A stretch of 64,000 nt of DNA from Cyanobacterium stanieri LEGE 03274 (GCF_015207825.1 NZ_JADEWC010000008.1:1-64000), one strand, 5' to 3'. Positions 36,927 through 46,814 are shown, counted from the stretch's first letter. Notes: generated from the sequence alone by a model not told the origin. Numbers and translations are program-made.

Positions 36927-37077
36927 AACTATATCCTTGATTTTTGCTGAAAAGTAATTTTAATTAATTTGATTTAATTTCCTATGTACGGGGTTTACCT
37001 TATATTTTTTAGTCTAGTTTAAGTTAATTAATTTTTGCTTAATCCTGAGCAATTATCTGATTTTTGTCAATTCTTTT

Positions 37078-37094
37078 GGTGGGCATTGCCCACC
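37078..37094. repeat. GGTGGGCATTGCCCACC palindrome
   Basis: A 17-base inverted repeat followed by CTACAC, a widespread type of short dispersed repeat. It lies between the GT9 and gmhB genes. Confidence 0.55.
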
Positions 37095-37151
37095 CTACAC
37101 AAACAATGAGATTTTGAGAATATAAGATTAATTGTCCACCGTCAATTTTCT

Positions 37152-38114
37152 TTACCCTTGCCACATTTTTTCTAAAATTTTCTCGGTGGGTATATCGGCA
37201 ATGTTTTTGCTTAGGGATTGAATACCGATAAATCGATCGCTCTTAGGAGGTAATAATTTATCAGCTTGGGTAGGCCCAAATAAAGCGATGGTATAAGTGC
37301 CTACGGCTACGGATAAGTGCATAGGGGCGCTGTCGGTACATAACATCAGATTTGCCCCAGCGATGAAAGCGGATAATTTGCCAATATCTGGAGGGCTAAT
37401 AACTTTTAGGTTGTTACATAATTGTAACATTTCCGCCGTCCATTCCTGGTCATCGGGGCCGTTTAAAAGGACGATGGGTAGATTAGGCTGTTTTCTTTGT
37501 ACATCTTCGACAATTCTTTGCCATTTGGGTACGGGGTAAATTTTATCGATACCTTTGGTTTTTGCCAGCGCACTCGAGCCCCCGTGGATGAGGATATAAC
37601 CTGATTCTTTGATGTCTAGCCTTCTTTGTTCAGACTCTGCCCATTCAATGTCTTCTTTGGGTACATTAATAGCCAAAGGAGGGCAAGGATTAGAGATATT
37701 CAAACCATGGACAAGATCATGGTACATATAAGCGGCATACTGTTCGGTTTTTAGTTCTACGGGGTTGTTAATAAACCAAGATTTAGGTCCTTGATAACCC
37801 ACACGGGTAGGAATACCATTAAGCCAGAGGAGGAAGCCCACTGCCCAATTACGCCCAAGGGTAACGGCAACTTCATATTCTCTATCTCTAATGATGCCCA
37901 AAAGGTTGAGGTAGTCGGCTAGTCCATTTTTATCTTTATAATCAAAGACTAACACTTCTTTGACGTAAGGACAGACACGGTAAGCATTTTTTGACCGAGG
38001 CTCTACAATGACATCAATAACGGCTTTAGGATATTGATCTTTGAGAGTTTTTAAAGTAGGAAAAAATAAAATTTGATCTCCGATACCACCGGGGATAAGA
38101 GCTAAAATCCGCAT
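37152..38114 (-). CDS. Glycosyltransferase family 9 (heptosyltransferase-like)
   Basis: The 320-residue protein begins MRILALIPGGIGDQILFFPTL, the GT9 nucleotide-sugar domain start, and has the HGGSSA and DSAPMHLSVAVGTYTIALFGPT segments of the C-terminal donor-binding half. GT9 enzymes transfer heptose to lipopolysaccharide core on the inner face of the cytoplasmic membrane. gmhB downstream on the same strand supports a heptose donor, although cyanobacterial LPS often lacks heptose, so another sugar is possible. Confidence 0.85.
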   Translation of the reverse strand: MRILALIPGGIGDQILFFPTLKTLKDQYPKAVIDVIVEPRSKNAYRVCPYVKEVLVFDYKDKNGLADYLNLLGIIRDREYEVAVTLGRNWAVGFLLWLNGIPTRVGYQGPKSWFINNPVELKTEQYAAYMYHDLVHGLNISNPCPPLAINVPKEDIEWAESEQRRLDIKESGYILIHGGSSALAKTKGIDKIYPVPKWQRIVEDVQRKQPNLPIVLLNGPDDQEWTAEMLQLCNNLKVISPPDIGKLSAFIAGANLMLCTDSAPMHLSVAVGTYTIALFGPTQADKLLPPKSDRFIGIQSLSKNIADIPTEKILEKMWQG

Positions 38115-38201
38115 TGTAATAAAATAAATAAAGTATCTATATGAGCTTAATTTTAAGGTATTCGTTGACGATAGCTATTATGTTTTGTTAAAAATTTTAG
38201 G

Positions 38202-38678
38202 TTACTTTTGTAATGCTTTGTAAATATCAAGGGCGATCGCCTCAGGCACTAAATGATCAATTTTACCCCCAAATCGAGCAATTTCTTTGACCACACTACT
38301 ACTAACAAAGCTATGCTCGGTATTAGTCGCCAAAAAAACCGTTTCCACATTATTGGCTAGGGTTTTATTAATATGAGCCATTTGCAATTCCTGCTCAAAA
38401 TCTGACAACACCCTTAAACCCCTCAATAAAACCCCTGCCTTTTTCAACTGAGCATATTCCACCGTCAAACCCGAAAAACTATCCACCTCCACATTAGGAA
38501 TGTCTTGGGTACAAAGGGAAATTTGTTTTACCCTCGTTTCCAAACTAAACAAAGGCTTTTTATTAGGATTTTTCAACACTGCCACAATGACTTTATCAAA
38601 TAAAATACTACCCCGTTGTATCAAATCTAAATGTCCTAGGGTAATGGGATCGAAACTACCGGGGTATATTGCAATCAT
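38202..38678 (-). CDS. coaD: Phosphopantetheine adenylyltransferase
   Basis: The 158-residue nucleotidyltransferase begins [20 protein letters not shown], with the TLGH adenylyl-transfer motif, and has [12 protein letters not shown] and the [12 protein letters not shown] signature. It transfers AMP from ATP to 4'-phosphopantetheine in coenzyme A synthesis and works as a hexamer. Length is standard. Confidence 0.97.
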   Translation of the reverse strand: MIAIYPGSFDPITLGHLDLIQRGSILFDKVIVAVLKNPNKKPLFSLETRVKQISLCTQDIPNVEVDSFSGLTVEYAQLKKAGVLLRGLRVLSDFEQELQMAHINKTLANNVETVFLATNTEHSFVSSSVVKEIARFGGKIDHLVPEAIALDIYKALQK

Positions 38679-38688
38679 GATTTATGAG

Positions 38689-38730
38689 AATGGGGAATAG
38701 GCAATGGGCAATGGGGAATAGGCAATGGGC
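38689..38730. repeat. Two-unit 21-base tandem repeat (heptad-based)
   Basis: AATGGGGAATAGGCAATGGGC occurs twice in a row and is built of related heptads, the short tandemly repeated sequence type of cyanobacteria. It lies between coaD and the thioredoxin gene, followed by ATTGTCA-type repeats to 38785. Confidence 0.6.
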
Positions 38731-38787
38731 AGGACAAAATTCATTGAAGTTTAATTGTCCATTGTCAATTGTTAATTGTCAATTATC

Positions 38788-39126
38788 TTAAGCAGTTTTG
38801 TGCATCAGATTTAACATTACATCATTAACCGTTTTATATAAATGTTCCCTATTATGGAAACTTTCGAGACGCTCAATGATTTCCCCTCGATGCATCAGAA
38901 TAAGGGTGGGTAAACTGCTGAGACTATAATTATTAGCCAAGCGCAAATTTTGATCAGCATTGATACTGACAATTTTTAAATTTGTTTCCCACTCAGACTC
39001 AAGACGATTGAGAATCGGTTGAAGCATCATACATAAACCACACCAAGGCGCCCAAAAGTTAATTAAAACCATTTGAGAAGACTCTAAAACTTCTCGCTCA
39101 AAAGATTCTTGACTGACAGAAATCAT
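38788..39126 (-). CDS. Thioredoxin-family protein with CGLC active site
   Basis: The 112-residue protein has the thioredoxin fold: NFWAPWCGLCMMLQP around the active site and SSLPTLILMHRGE with the cis-proline. The CxxC reads CGLC instead of the usual CGPC; the change alters redox potential in model thioredoxins. Length has no extension. It is transcribed alone upstream of coaD. Partners are unknown, and it may be a cyanobacterial atypical thioredoxin rather than the main TrxA. Confidence 0.85.
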   Translation of the reverse strand: MISVSQESFEREVLESSQMVLINFWAPWCGLCMMLQPILNRLESEWETNLKIVSINADQNLRLANNYSLSSLPTLILMHRGEIIERLESFHNREHLYKTVNDVMLNLMHKTA

Positions 39127-39294
39127 ATTAATTTGTTTTATCTAAATAACTAAAAAATTTATAAAATTGCGATGTCGAATCAGATAATAGCCTAAGAAGG
39201 GTAATTAATTATTGATTTAACAATTTTTTATTGATGCCATTATTGATCCCCTACCTATATTGTGCAAGATGAAAGGGGAAATCATCCAACTAAA

Positions 39295-40074
39295 TTACCA
39301 ACTTACACGACTAGTAACTGTCATTAACCAGGGATGGATAAACCAAAATAAAAGGGTAAATGCTGTTACACCCACGTAAGCAGGTTTTAAAAATTCTTGC
39401 CATTTTAATTGTTGCCTACCATCAAAGATAGCTAAACCGGGTAAAACGGAGGTTCTTTCCTTGACTTTTAAGAATGCTTCTCCGTAACGTTTGGTAAGTC
39501 TTTTGTCTCCATGCCACACCGCAAAAAGATGATGACCAATTAAACCCAGAGAAGTAACAATGGTAAAGGTTGTACCAAGCCAGATAGTGTGGGCAATACA
39601 CCAAATAACTTGTCCTACCATTTGCGGATGGCGACTAATACGGATAATGCCTGATTCGTACAGATGTACTTGAGGTTTTTGGATAGCTGCAATTTCCAAA
39701 AGGTTGAAGGTGGCAGGGTAAAGAAATATGAAGGAGATGGCTGATAATATCCAAACGGTGGTTTTGACTCCTGATACTTCTTGTATTTGCCATAATAGGG
39801 CGCCATCATAGCGATGGTTAAAAAAGTAAATGATTAATACGGTGGCAAAGGGAATGCTCACCAGGGCAAATAATACTCGATATAGTCTTGCTCCTATTTT
39901 ACTTTCTCCCCATGGTCGTAGAGCAGCTAAACCGCTATGGGCGATCGCAAAGCCCACTAACATACCAAGCATAATAAAATGACTAGAAGTTAACCACCCG
40001 GGAAAGTTAATGATGGTCAGAAAAAAAGTATATGGAGGAAAAAAATTAATAATTTCTACCGCAAAAGGGGTCAT
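39295..40074 (-). CDS. NnrU family membrane protein, possible zeta-carotene isomerase
   Basis: The 259-residue protein has about six hydrophobic segments and the NnrU pattern HSGLAALRP, RVLFALVS and ISRHPQMVGQVIWC. The plant enzyme Z-ISO, which isomerises 15-cis-zeta-carotene with a haem cofactor, belongs to this family, and several histidines here (in IAHSG, SRHPQ, IAHT and GHHLF) could ligate haem. The isomerase role is inferred; a generic NnrU-type membrane protein is the alternative. Confidence 0.75.
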   Translation of the reverse strand: MTPFAVEIINFFPPYTFFLTIINFPGWLTSSHFIMLGMLVGFAIAHSGLAALRPWGESKIGARLYRVLFALVSIPFATVLIIYFFNHRYDGALLWQIQEVSGVKTTVWILSAISFIFLYPATFNLLEIAAIQKPQVHLYESGIIRISRHPQMVGQVIWCIAHTIWLGTTFTIVTSLGLIGHHLFAVWHGDKRLTKRYGEAFLKVKERTSVLPGLAIFDGRQQLKWQEFLKPAYVGVTAFTLLFWFIHPWLMTVTSRVSW

Positions 40075-40241
40075 AAAGTTTATACTTATGGGATAAATAT
40101 ATAATAAATACTTATTTTATTGTTTACCTAGATCTTATCAATAAATAGGGTCAAAACTGATCCCAATCTACTTAATATCTAGTTTTAGTCATTATTTTCT
40201 CAAAATAAATTAAAATTTTAATAACGAAATCTAATTTTACT

Positions 40242-41243
40242 ATGGCTGAGATTCCTTTTTCCCTTGATCAATTACGGATTTTAAAAGCAATTGCCGAGGA
40301 GGGTAGTTTTAAACGGGCGGCGGATAGTCTTTATGTCTCTCAACCGGCCATCAGTTTACAAATACAAAATCTTGAAAAACAATTGACTGTACCTTTATTC
40401 GATAGGGGAGGAAGGAAAGCTCAATTAACCGAAGCGGGTAATCTTTTACTGGCCTACGGTGAAAAAATTATTACCCTCTGTCAAGAAACCTGTAGGGCGA
40501 TCGAAGATTTACAAAATTTACAGGGGGGAACTTTAATCGTGGGGGCTTCCCAAACCACGGGAACATATTTACTACCCCGCATGATCGGTCTATTTCACCA
40601 AAAATATCCCTACGTCTCCGTACAACTACAAGTCCACTCCACTAGGCGCACCTCTTGGGCGGTGGCTAATGGACAGGTAGATTTAGCCATCATTGGGGGG
40701 GAAGTACCTTCGGAATTACAAGAGGTATTAGAAATTATTCCCTACGCAGAAGATGAATTGGCATTGATTATTCCTCCTAATCATCCTTTTGCTGAACAAG
40801 AAACCATCGCCGCTGAAGATTTATATCACCTCAATTATATTACCCTCGATTCTCAATCCACTATTCGTAAAGTAATCGATCAAGTATTAACCAGAAGTGG
40901 TATTAATACCAATGATTTGAGGGTAGAAATGGAGTTAAATTCCATCGAAGCCATTAAAAATGCCGTTTTATCAGGGTTAGGGGCTTCTTTTGTGTCCGTA
41001 ACAGCCATCGAAAAAGAACTCAAAATGGGAGTATTACACCGCGCCCCCATCGAAGGGGTAGAAATCAGACGCACCCTTTCTGTGATTGTCAACTCTAACC
41101 GTTATCGTTCCAAAGCTGCCGAAGCCTTTATTAAAGAGATATTACCCCAATTCTCCACCGAAAACTATAATCAATCCCTTGAAAAACTGTCCAGAGAGAA
41201 TCAAGCATTTTTAGATAAAGAAGTAGAAATTTCTGATGTTTAA
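40242..41243 (+). CDS. rbcR: LysR-type regulator RbcR (CbbR family)
   Basis: The 333-residue protein has a LysR helix-turn-helix (residues 8-66, [18 protein letters not shown]) and a periplasmic-binding-type effector domain starting at [18 protein letters not shown], the RbcR/Ycf30 signature. It regulates Rubisco and carbon-fixation or CO2-concentrating genes in response to metabolites such as NADPH or RuBP. It sits 114 bases upstream of prk in the same direction, consistent with Calvin-cycle control. A G7 tract occurs at 40695-40701. Confidence 0.88.
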   Translation: MAEIPFSLDQLRILKAIAEEGSFKRAADSLYVSQPAISLQIQNLEKQLTVPLFDRGGRKAQLTEAGNLLLAYGEKIITLCQETCRAIEDLQNLQGGTLIVGASQTTGTYLLPRMIGLFHQKYPYVSVQLQVHSTRRTSWAVANGQVDLAIIGGEVPSELQEVLEIIPYAEDELALIIPPNHPFAEQETIAAEDLYHLNYITLDSQSTIRKVIDQVLTRSGINTNDLRVEMELNSIEAIKNAVLSGLGASFVSVTAIEKELKMGVLHRAPIEGVEIRRTLSVIVNSNRYRSKAAEAFIKEILPQFSTENYNQSLEKLSRENQAFLDKEVEISDV

Positions 41244-41357
41244 AATCAAAAAACAAAACAATTAGATATAGAATAGTGTGCAATTGACTGATAAGATAAC
41301 AATCAATAGCAAGATTACTTATATAAAGTATATTTAGTTTCACATATAGAGGAAAAA

Positions 41358-42365
41358 ATGACTCAAGATAAAGTAGTAATTATTGGAGTAGCAGGAGATT
41401 CTGGCTGCGGTAAATCAACTTTTTTACGTCGTTTAGAAGACTTATTCGGTAAAGAATTTATGACCGTTATTTGTCTTGATGACTATCATAGCTTAGACCG
41501 TAAAGGTAGAAAAGCAGCAGGGGTTACTGCTTTAAATCCTAAAGCCAACAACTTCGACTTAATGGCCGAACAAATTAAAGCCTTAAAAAATGGTCAAGCC
41601 ATTGATAAACCTATTTATAACCACGAAACTGGAGAATTAGATCCTCCCGAAAAAATTGAACCTAACAAAGTAATTGTAATCGAGGGTTTACATCCTCTTT
41701 ATGATGCTAGAGTAAGAGAATTAGTTGACTTCAGTGTTTACCTCGACATTAGCGAAGAAGTAAAAATTCAATGGAAAATTCAGCGTGATATGGCTGAAAG
41801 GGGTCATACTTATGATGATGTGGTGGCTTCTATTAATGCTAGAAAACCTGACTTTACTGCATACATCGAACCTCAAAAACAATATGCAGACATTGTTATT
41901 CAAGTATTACCTACTCAGTTAATCGAAGAAAAAGAAGGTAAAATCTTACGAGTTCGTTTAATTGAAAAAGAAGGTATCGAACATTTTGAGCCTACCTATC
42001 TATTTGATGAAGGTTCTACCATTGATTGGCGCCCCTGTGGACGTAAGTTAACCTGTTCTTACCCCGGGTTAAAAATGTATTATGGGCCTGATAACTACAT
42101 GGGTAATGATGTTTCTATTCTCGAAATTGATGGTCAGTTCGACAATTTAGAAGAAATGATCTATGTAGAAAGTCACCTCAGCCGTACTGGTACTAAATAC
42201 TATGGTGAAATGACCGAGTTATTGTTAAAACATAAAGAGTATCCTGGTTCTAACAATGGTACTGGTTTATTCCAAGTTTTAGTGGGTCTAAAAATGCGTG
42301 AAACCTACGAAAAAATTACTGGCACCGTTGCTAATAGCGAGTCTCAAGAGGTTGCTCAGGTTTAA
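41358..42365 (+). CDS. prk: Phosphoribulokinase
   Basis: The 335-residue kinase has the P-loop GDSGCGKST (13-21) and the redox cysteines C17 and C39 of the N-terminal pair. The C-terminal pair lies in RPCGRKLTCSYPG. It phosphorylates ribulose 5-phosphate to ribulose 1,5-bisphosphate and is inactivated with GapDH and CP12 in the dark. An AGAGGA ribosome binding site precedes the ATG. RbcR is encoded just upstream. Confidence 0.97.
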   Translation: MTQDKVVIIGVAGDSGCGKSTFLRRLEDLFGKEFMTVICLDDYHSLDRKGRKAAGVTALNPKANNFDLMAEQIKALKNGQAIDKPIYNHETGELDPPEKIEPNKVIVIEGLHPLYDARVRELVDFSVYLDISEEVKIQWKIQRDMAERGHTYDDVVASINARKPDFTAYIEPQKQYADIVIQVLPTQLIEEKEGKILRVRLIEKEGIEHFEPTYLFDEGSTIDWRPCGRKLTCSYPGLKMYYGPDNYMGNDVSILEIDGQFDNLEEMIYVESHLSRTGTKYYGEMTELLLKHKEYPGSNNGTGLFQVLVGLKMRETYEKITGTVANSESQEVAQV

Positions 42366-42467
42366 TTTTTTTTAAGGTGTGAGGTTTTAAGTGTTAGGAA
42401 ATTTTTATTTTTGATATTCAGTTATCACTATATATTTACTGTCAAGTTTCCGTCGTAAATTGTATTT

Positions 42468-43895
42468 ATGCCTTTTCAAGCTAGTCCGATTAAATTTGGT
42501 ACGGATGGGTGGCGTGGAGTAATTGCCGCTGATTTTACTATGGAGAGGGTGGCGAAGTTAGCTCCTCTTTGTGCGCAGGTTTTGAAGGAAGATAAACCCC
42601 ATGGTAATTTGATGATTGTGGGTTTTGATCGTCGTTTTTTGGCGGAAGATTTCGCTTTGGTGGCTTCTCAGGCTTTACAAGAGTATGGTTACGATGTTCT
42701 ATTGGCGGATAGTTATGCCCCGACTCCTGCTTTTAGTTGGGCGGCTAAGGAAAAGGATGCTTTGGGGGCTTTGGTGTTGACGGCTAGTCATAATCCTGCT
42801 CAATATCTAGGTTTGAAGGTGAAAGGGGCTTTCGGTGGTTCGGTGTCGGGGGAGGTTACGAGTAAGATTGAGGGGTTGTTAGACCATGATTTGCCGAGGG
42901 CTTCTCAAGTCGGCACTTTGACAAAATTTGATCCTTGGGATAGTTATACAAAACAGTTGGCTAAATTAGTGGATGTATCGGCTATTGTAGGGGCGATCGC
43001 CTCTGGGAAACTAGATTTGATTGTTGATGTGATGCATGGCGCAGCTTCTACGGGTTTAAGTCGCATCCTTGGCTGTAGTATTAATGAAATAAATGCCCAA
43101 AGAGATCCGCTGTTTGGGGGTAATGCCCCTGAACCTCTAGCTCGTTATATTCCTGAGTTATTCCGTGAGATTAAAGAAAGGGGTAAAACTAATCCTGATG
43201 CCCTACGAGTTGGTTTAGTGTTTGATGGAGATTGCGATCGCATTGCGGCGGTAGATGATCAGGGAAACTATTGTAGTACGCAAATTTTAATTCCCATTTT
43301 GATTGAACATTTATCTCAAAATAAAGGATTAACGGGGCAAATAGTGAAAACTGTCAGCGGTTCAGATTTAATCCCCAAAGTGGCAAAACTATATGATATT
43401 CCCCTCTCAGAAACTCCCATCGGTTATAAATACATTGCCGAAAAAATGTTAACTAGCCAAGTTTTAGTGGGGGGCGAAGAATCAGGGGGAGTAGGTTACA
43501 GTACCCATATTCCCGAACGAGATGCCCTTTTATCGGCTTTATATGTCCTTGAAGCCATGGTTAAGTTTGGAAAAAATATTGGGGAATTATATGGAAATTT
43601 ACAGGAAAAAACTGACTTTGTTTCCCACTACGATCGCATCGATTTAACTTTAGCAAGTATGGAGCAAAAAAATCAATTACAAGCTACCCTTGCCAGTAAA
43701 CCCTTAGAACAAATTGCGGGAAAAAAAGTAACTGATTGTTTAGCCATTGATGGTTATAAATACCGTCTTGAGGATGAAAGTTGGTTATTAATTCGTTTTA
43801 GTGGTACTGAACCTTTATTAAGGTTATATTCTGAGGGTAATTCTTTAAAAACTGTCCATGAAAATCTTCATTGGGCAAAACAGGAATTTAGTTAA
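42468..43895 (+). CDS. Phosphoglucomutase/phosphomannomutase family protein
   Basis: The 475-residue alpha-D-phosphohexomutase has the four usual elements: the phosphoserine loop TASHNPAQ (about residue 105), the metal loop DGDCDR (about 253-258), the sugar loop GGEESGG and the C-terminal phosphate-binding RFSGTEPLLR. It interconverts 1- and 6-phosphohexoses for glycogen or surface sugars. Exact substrate (glucose, mannose or glucosamine) cannot be told from these motifs. A terminator hairpin follows. Confidence 0.9.
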   Translation: MPFQASPIKFGTDGWRGVIAADFTMERVAKLAPLCAQVLKEDKPHGNLMIVGFDRRFLAEDFALVASQALQEYGYDVLLADSYAPTPAFSWAAKEKDALGALVLTASHNPAQYLGLKVKGAFGGSVSGEVTSKIEGLLDHDLPRASQVGTLTKFDPWDSYTKQLAKLVDVSAIVGAIASGKLDLIVDVMHGAASTGLSRILGCSINEINAQRDPLFGGNAPEPLARYIPELFREIKERGKTNPDALRVGLVFDGDCDRIAAVDDQGNYCSTQILIPILIEHLSQNKGLTGQIVKTVSGSDLIPKVAKLYDIPLSETPIGYKYIAEKMLTSQVLVGGEESGGVGYSTHIPERDALLSALYVLEAMVKFGKNIGELYGNLQEKTDFVSHYDRIDLTLASMEQKNQLQATLASKPLEQIAGKKVTDCLAIDGYKYRLEDESWLLIRFSGTEPLLRLYSEGNSLKTVHENLHWAKQEFS

Positions 43896-43975
43896 AAAAA
43901 TGGTTGATTGTGCTATTCAAATAATCTCGGCTCGGATACAATGCTTACAGCACTAACCAAATTTTATGATGTTTA

Positions 43976-43999
43976 AGGGTGTTTTTCACCCTATTTTTT
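43976..43999 (+). terminator. Putative terminator of the phosphohexomutase gene
   Basis: AGGGTG (43976-43981) pairs with CACCCT (43987-43992) around a TTTTT loop, followed by ATTTTTTG and a second T-run. Confidence 0.7.
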
Positions 44000-44054
44000 G
44001 TCTTTTTTTTGGCAGACTGCTACAACAGACACCATAGCTAATTGATTGTTTTCT

Positions 44055-44576
44055 ATGTCAAAATCTCATTTATTACAACCGGATTTGGTTTTGGGGGATG
44101 TGGTAACTAAGTTAAGTCCTTCTATCATCCAACAATATAATTTAAAGGGTTTAGTTTTAGATGTGGATGAAACCCTTGTGCCTTTTAAGGAAAATACTAT
44201 TTCCCCTGAATTAGAACAATGGATTTCACAAGTACGCCCTTTAGTTGATTTATGGTTGGTTAGTAATAACCTTAGTAAAAGTCGTATAAGTGCGATCGCC
44301 TCTACCCTAGATGTCCCCTTTATTTTTGGAGCTAGAAAGCCATCTCGAAAAAAACTTCGTCAGGCCGTTAATGCCATGAATCACCCCGTAGATAAGGTTG
44401 CGATGGTGGGCGATCGTCTATTTACCGACGTTTTAGCGGGAAATCGCCTAGGAATGTTTACCATTTTCGTTGAACCCATGGAAAACACCGAAATATCAAA
44501 AACTCCTCTTTTTTCAATTCGTAATTTTGAAGTATGGTTATCCCAAAAAATCGGTATTTCTCTTTACAAAAATTAA
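44055..44576 (+). CDS. YqeG family HAD phosphatase
   Basis: The ATG at 44055 gives 173 residues; the frame is open from a TTG nine bases earlier. HAD motif I is LDVDETLVP, motif II VSNN, and motif III VGDRLFTDV, with the KPSRKKLRQA lysine. YqeG/GEP4 proteins belong to the HAD IIIA group; the eukaryotic member is phosphatidylglycerophosphate phosphatase, which is relevant since phosphatidylglycerol is essential in thylakoids. That activity is inferred. Confidence 0.88.
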   Translation: MSKSHLLQPDLVLGDVVTKLSPSIIQQYNLKGLVLDVDETLVPFKENTISPELEQWISQVRPLVDLWLVSNNLSKSRISAIASTLDVPFIFGARKPSRKKLRQAVNAMNHPVDKVAMVGDRLFTDVLAGNRLGMFTIFVEPMENTEISKTPLFSIRNFEVWLSQKIGISLYKN

Positions 44577-44742
44577 CTGCTGTAACATTTCTTATTAATT
44601 CTTTATTTTCCGAAAATAAACATTAAATAAATATTAAGAAAATTAAGAAAACTTTAGATATATGTCATTATAGTTCTCGAAGATAAATTGAGGTCAGCTT
44701 ATATAAAGACCTTAAGCATATATAACTCCATATAAAACAACG

Positions 44743-44779
44743 GGACATTTTGCCAAGGCAGAATGTCCTTTATATTAAA
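44743..44779 (+). terminator. Strong hairpin, terminator of yqeG transcript or of a small RNA
   Basis: GGACATTTTGCC (44743-44754) pairs with GGCAGAATGTCC (44757-44768) with a single G-T pair, then TTTATATT. It is 167 bases after the yqeG stop, so it either ends a long 3' UTR or a separate short transcript beginning near 44670. Confidence 0.55.
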
Positions 44780-44851
44780 TAAAAAAATAGCCCAATCATC
44801 TTAATTTCACAAAAAAACTTCACCTGAATAATTAAAAATTTTCCCTTATTT

Positions 44852-45403
44852 ATGGAGCAAGTTATTAACGCTTCCCACAGCAAAGATTTTGTTACCTATG
44901 CTCACCCAAGTTTAATTATTAATCGTTTTATAATTGACATAACCTACACCGCAGGTAGCTATGGCATGGGAGGTTATGGTTTTCTTGGTTTTCAATTAAG
45001 CCCCACAGAAAAAAGAAAACAAGAATGGCTCATATGTACAATATTTAGTGCCAGTGATTGGTTTACAGTAAACGGTAGATGGTTAAGTTGTCACCCCGCC
45101 CAATATCCTCAGCAACAACCCCTTATGGGGACAATTTACGATCCCCACACCAAAAATAAGTACTCATCACCCCTAAAAACATGGGATGATTTTAAACCCC
45201 TCATTCTAAATAAAAAAATTAGCCAATTTGACTGCAAAAAAAATAGTTGCCAAATGATCATAGAAGAAAATATTATCGCCATAAATCCCAGTAGTAATAA
45301 TCGTCCCCCCTTTTATGGTTCTAGGCAACCCCGTGATTTCGACGAAAAAGACGATTTGCGTAAGGCTTGGATTTTAGCCCGAGAAATCTATTTATATTTA
45401 TAA
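44852..45403 (+). CDS. Conserved-looking hypothetical protein
   Basis: I do not recognise this 183-residue protein. It has no signal peptide or membrane segment. The N-terminal half has strands and a glycine-rich turn (TAGSYGMGGYGFLGF); two cysteines occur in SQFDCKKNSCQM; the C-terminus is LRKAWILAREIYLYL. Codon use matches neighbours. It stands alone behind a terminator-like hairpin, with no partner in the same direction within 300 bases. Enzymatic motifs are not visible. Confidence 0.55.
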   Translation: MEQVINASHSKDFVTYAHPSLIINRFIIDITYTAGSYGMGGYGFLGFQLSPTEKRKQEWLICTIFSASDWFTVNGRWLSCHPAQYPQQQPLMGTIYDPHTKNKYSSPLKTWDDFKPLILNKKISQFDCKKNSCQMIIEENIIAINPSSNNRPPFYGSRQPRDFDEKDDLRKAWILAREIYLYL

Positions 45404-45729
45404 CTTAATTAATAACTCAAAACACACTATATTTGCCAACAAATAATTTTGTTAAGTTTATTACGTTTGCTCCAATCTCTAAACAAATTTAATTTTTACT
45501 ATTCGTTATGAAATTAGATTTTAATAACTATATTTTTTTTTGCTTTTTATATAGATAGCCTGTGATTATCTTCTCTTACTTTAAATTCAAGATAACTTTA
45601 TTTAACGATGAAATAAAATTTGAATGTTACATCTTATCCTAATTTTTAATATTATTATTGACATTGATAATATAATCAAACTATTCAATCTCACCCATAG
45701 AGATAGATACACTTAAAGGAGCGAAACTA
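45404..45729. other. AT-rich intergenic leader
   Basis: No gene in these 326 bases. The right end has AAAGGAGCG as a ribosome binding site for the next gene and an AT-rich TTGACATTGATAATATAAT stretch at about 45658-45676 that may overlap a promoter. Confidence 0.45.
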
Positions 45730-46446
45730 ATGACTACTTCGGGTTTATTTTCATCAGCCACAATTCCAGGAACATTTGATCTTAATGACTTCTATCGTAC
45801 TTTTAACATTGGCGATCCTCAAACTAGACCAGATGCTAGGACTATAGATGAGTTTAATTTCTCAGTTAATGAACCAACAAGCGTTACCGAAGGATTTAAT
45901 CCAGCCGCACAATTTAGCGTTGGTTTTTCTTTACAAACACCCGGACTAGGAAGAACTCGTTTTAATAAACAAATAATACTGGTAGATCTTAATGATAATT
46001 CTGTTAAAAATCTGCGCTCAGGTGATGCTGAAACTATTCTTTTTACTTCTGGTGTAATAGAAATAGGGTCAGATTATCGGGTTTTAGCCGTGGGCAGAGG
46101 ACCAGAGAATACGACTATTAATTTATTTAATCCTCCACTTCCCATTAATTACAATGCATCTGTAAATACGAATACTACTGAAAATTCACCAATTAGACCA
46201 GGATTTACATTTACCCCCAAAATTACTAACTTTGATGATCCTGAAAATTCTAATGGCGGTAGTTTAACTATTCTCGATGGAGTATTAGAACAAGAGGATA
46301 GTCTTTTTATTGCCAAAAACCAAATTAAAGGTTTTCTTAACGCTGATGAGACTTTGGGAGCAACGGTAGGTTATGCTGATGAATTTCTTTTGAGTCCTAA
46401 TGGTAATCAAGGTAATTTTACTATCTTTCTGGCGCAACGCCATTAA
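45730..46446 (+). CDS. Hypothetical beta-rich protein, 3' end possibly broken
   Basis: The 238-residue product has no export signal but is rich in beta-forming and Asn/Thr/Gly residues (FNFSVNEPTSVTEGF, VLAVGRGPENTTINLF), like repeats-containing surface proteins of cyanobacteria. I do not recognise the family. A good ribosome binding site precedes the ATG. It ends (…NFTIFLAQRH) exactly where a different frame begins coding a DUF4214-like tail, so the two may have been one gene or a fusion product broken by a frameshift around 46420-46440. Confidence 0.5.
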   Translation: MTTSGLFSSATIPGTFDLNDFYRTFNIGDPQTRPDARTIDEFNFSVNEPTSVTEGFNPAAQFSVGFSLQTPGLGRTRFNKQIILVDLNDNSVKNLRSGDAETILFTSGVIEIGSDYRVLAVGRGPENTTINLFNPPLPINYNASVNTNTTENSPIRPGFTFTPKITNFDDPENSNGGSLTILDGVLEQEDSLFIAKNQIKGFLNADETLGATVGYADEFLLSPNGNQGNFTIFLAQRH

Positions 46447-46702
46447 TCGAGGAGAAGTAAGCCTACCTGCGATCGCCCTTGAAATAGTATTAGGCGCAAG
46501 AGATAGCGACATCGTCAAAGTCAGAAATAAAATTACCAGTGCCGATTTATTTACCGATGCCTTGTTTGGGGGATTTGAAAATCGCTATATTGGTTCTAAT
46601 GCCGAAACCATAGGAAGAAACTTCCTCAGTAACATAGATACCTCTGTCGCCACCACCAATCAAGTATCAGCAGCAGTTAATAGCTTACCAATTGTCGTTT
46701 AA
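46418..46702 (+). pseudogene. DUF4214-like C-terminal remnant in a shifted frame
   Basis: In a frame one base different from the preceding gene, codons from about 46418 read FWRNAINRGEVSLPAIALE, then VRNKITSADLFTDALF and NFLSNIDTSVATTNQV, ending PIVV. This resembles the C-terminal tails of cyanobacterial Ca-binding or DUF4214-type secreted proteins. It lacks its own ribosome binding site and N-terminus. It is either the frameshifted end of the gene at 45730 or the leftover of another gene. Confidence 0.45.
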
Positions 46703-46814
46703 ATCTTGAAAAAATAAAACATAAATAATGGACAATAAAACCTAAGTTAATTGAGTTCGGGATAAAATTTACAGAAACTGTATTTTATACTGAATCAGCG
46801 AATCAAAATATGTT

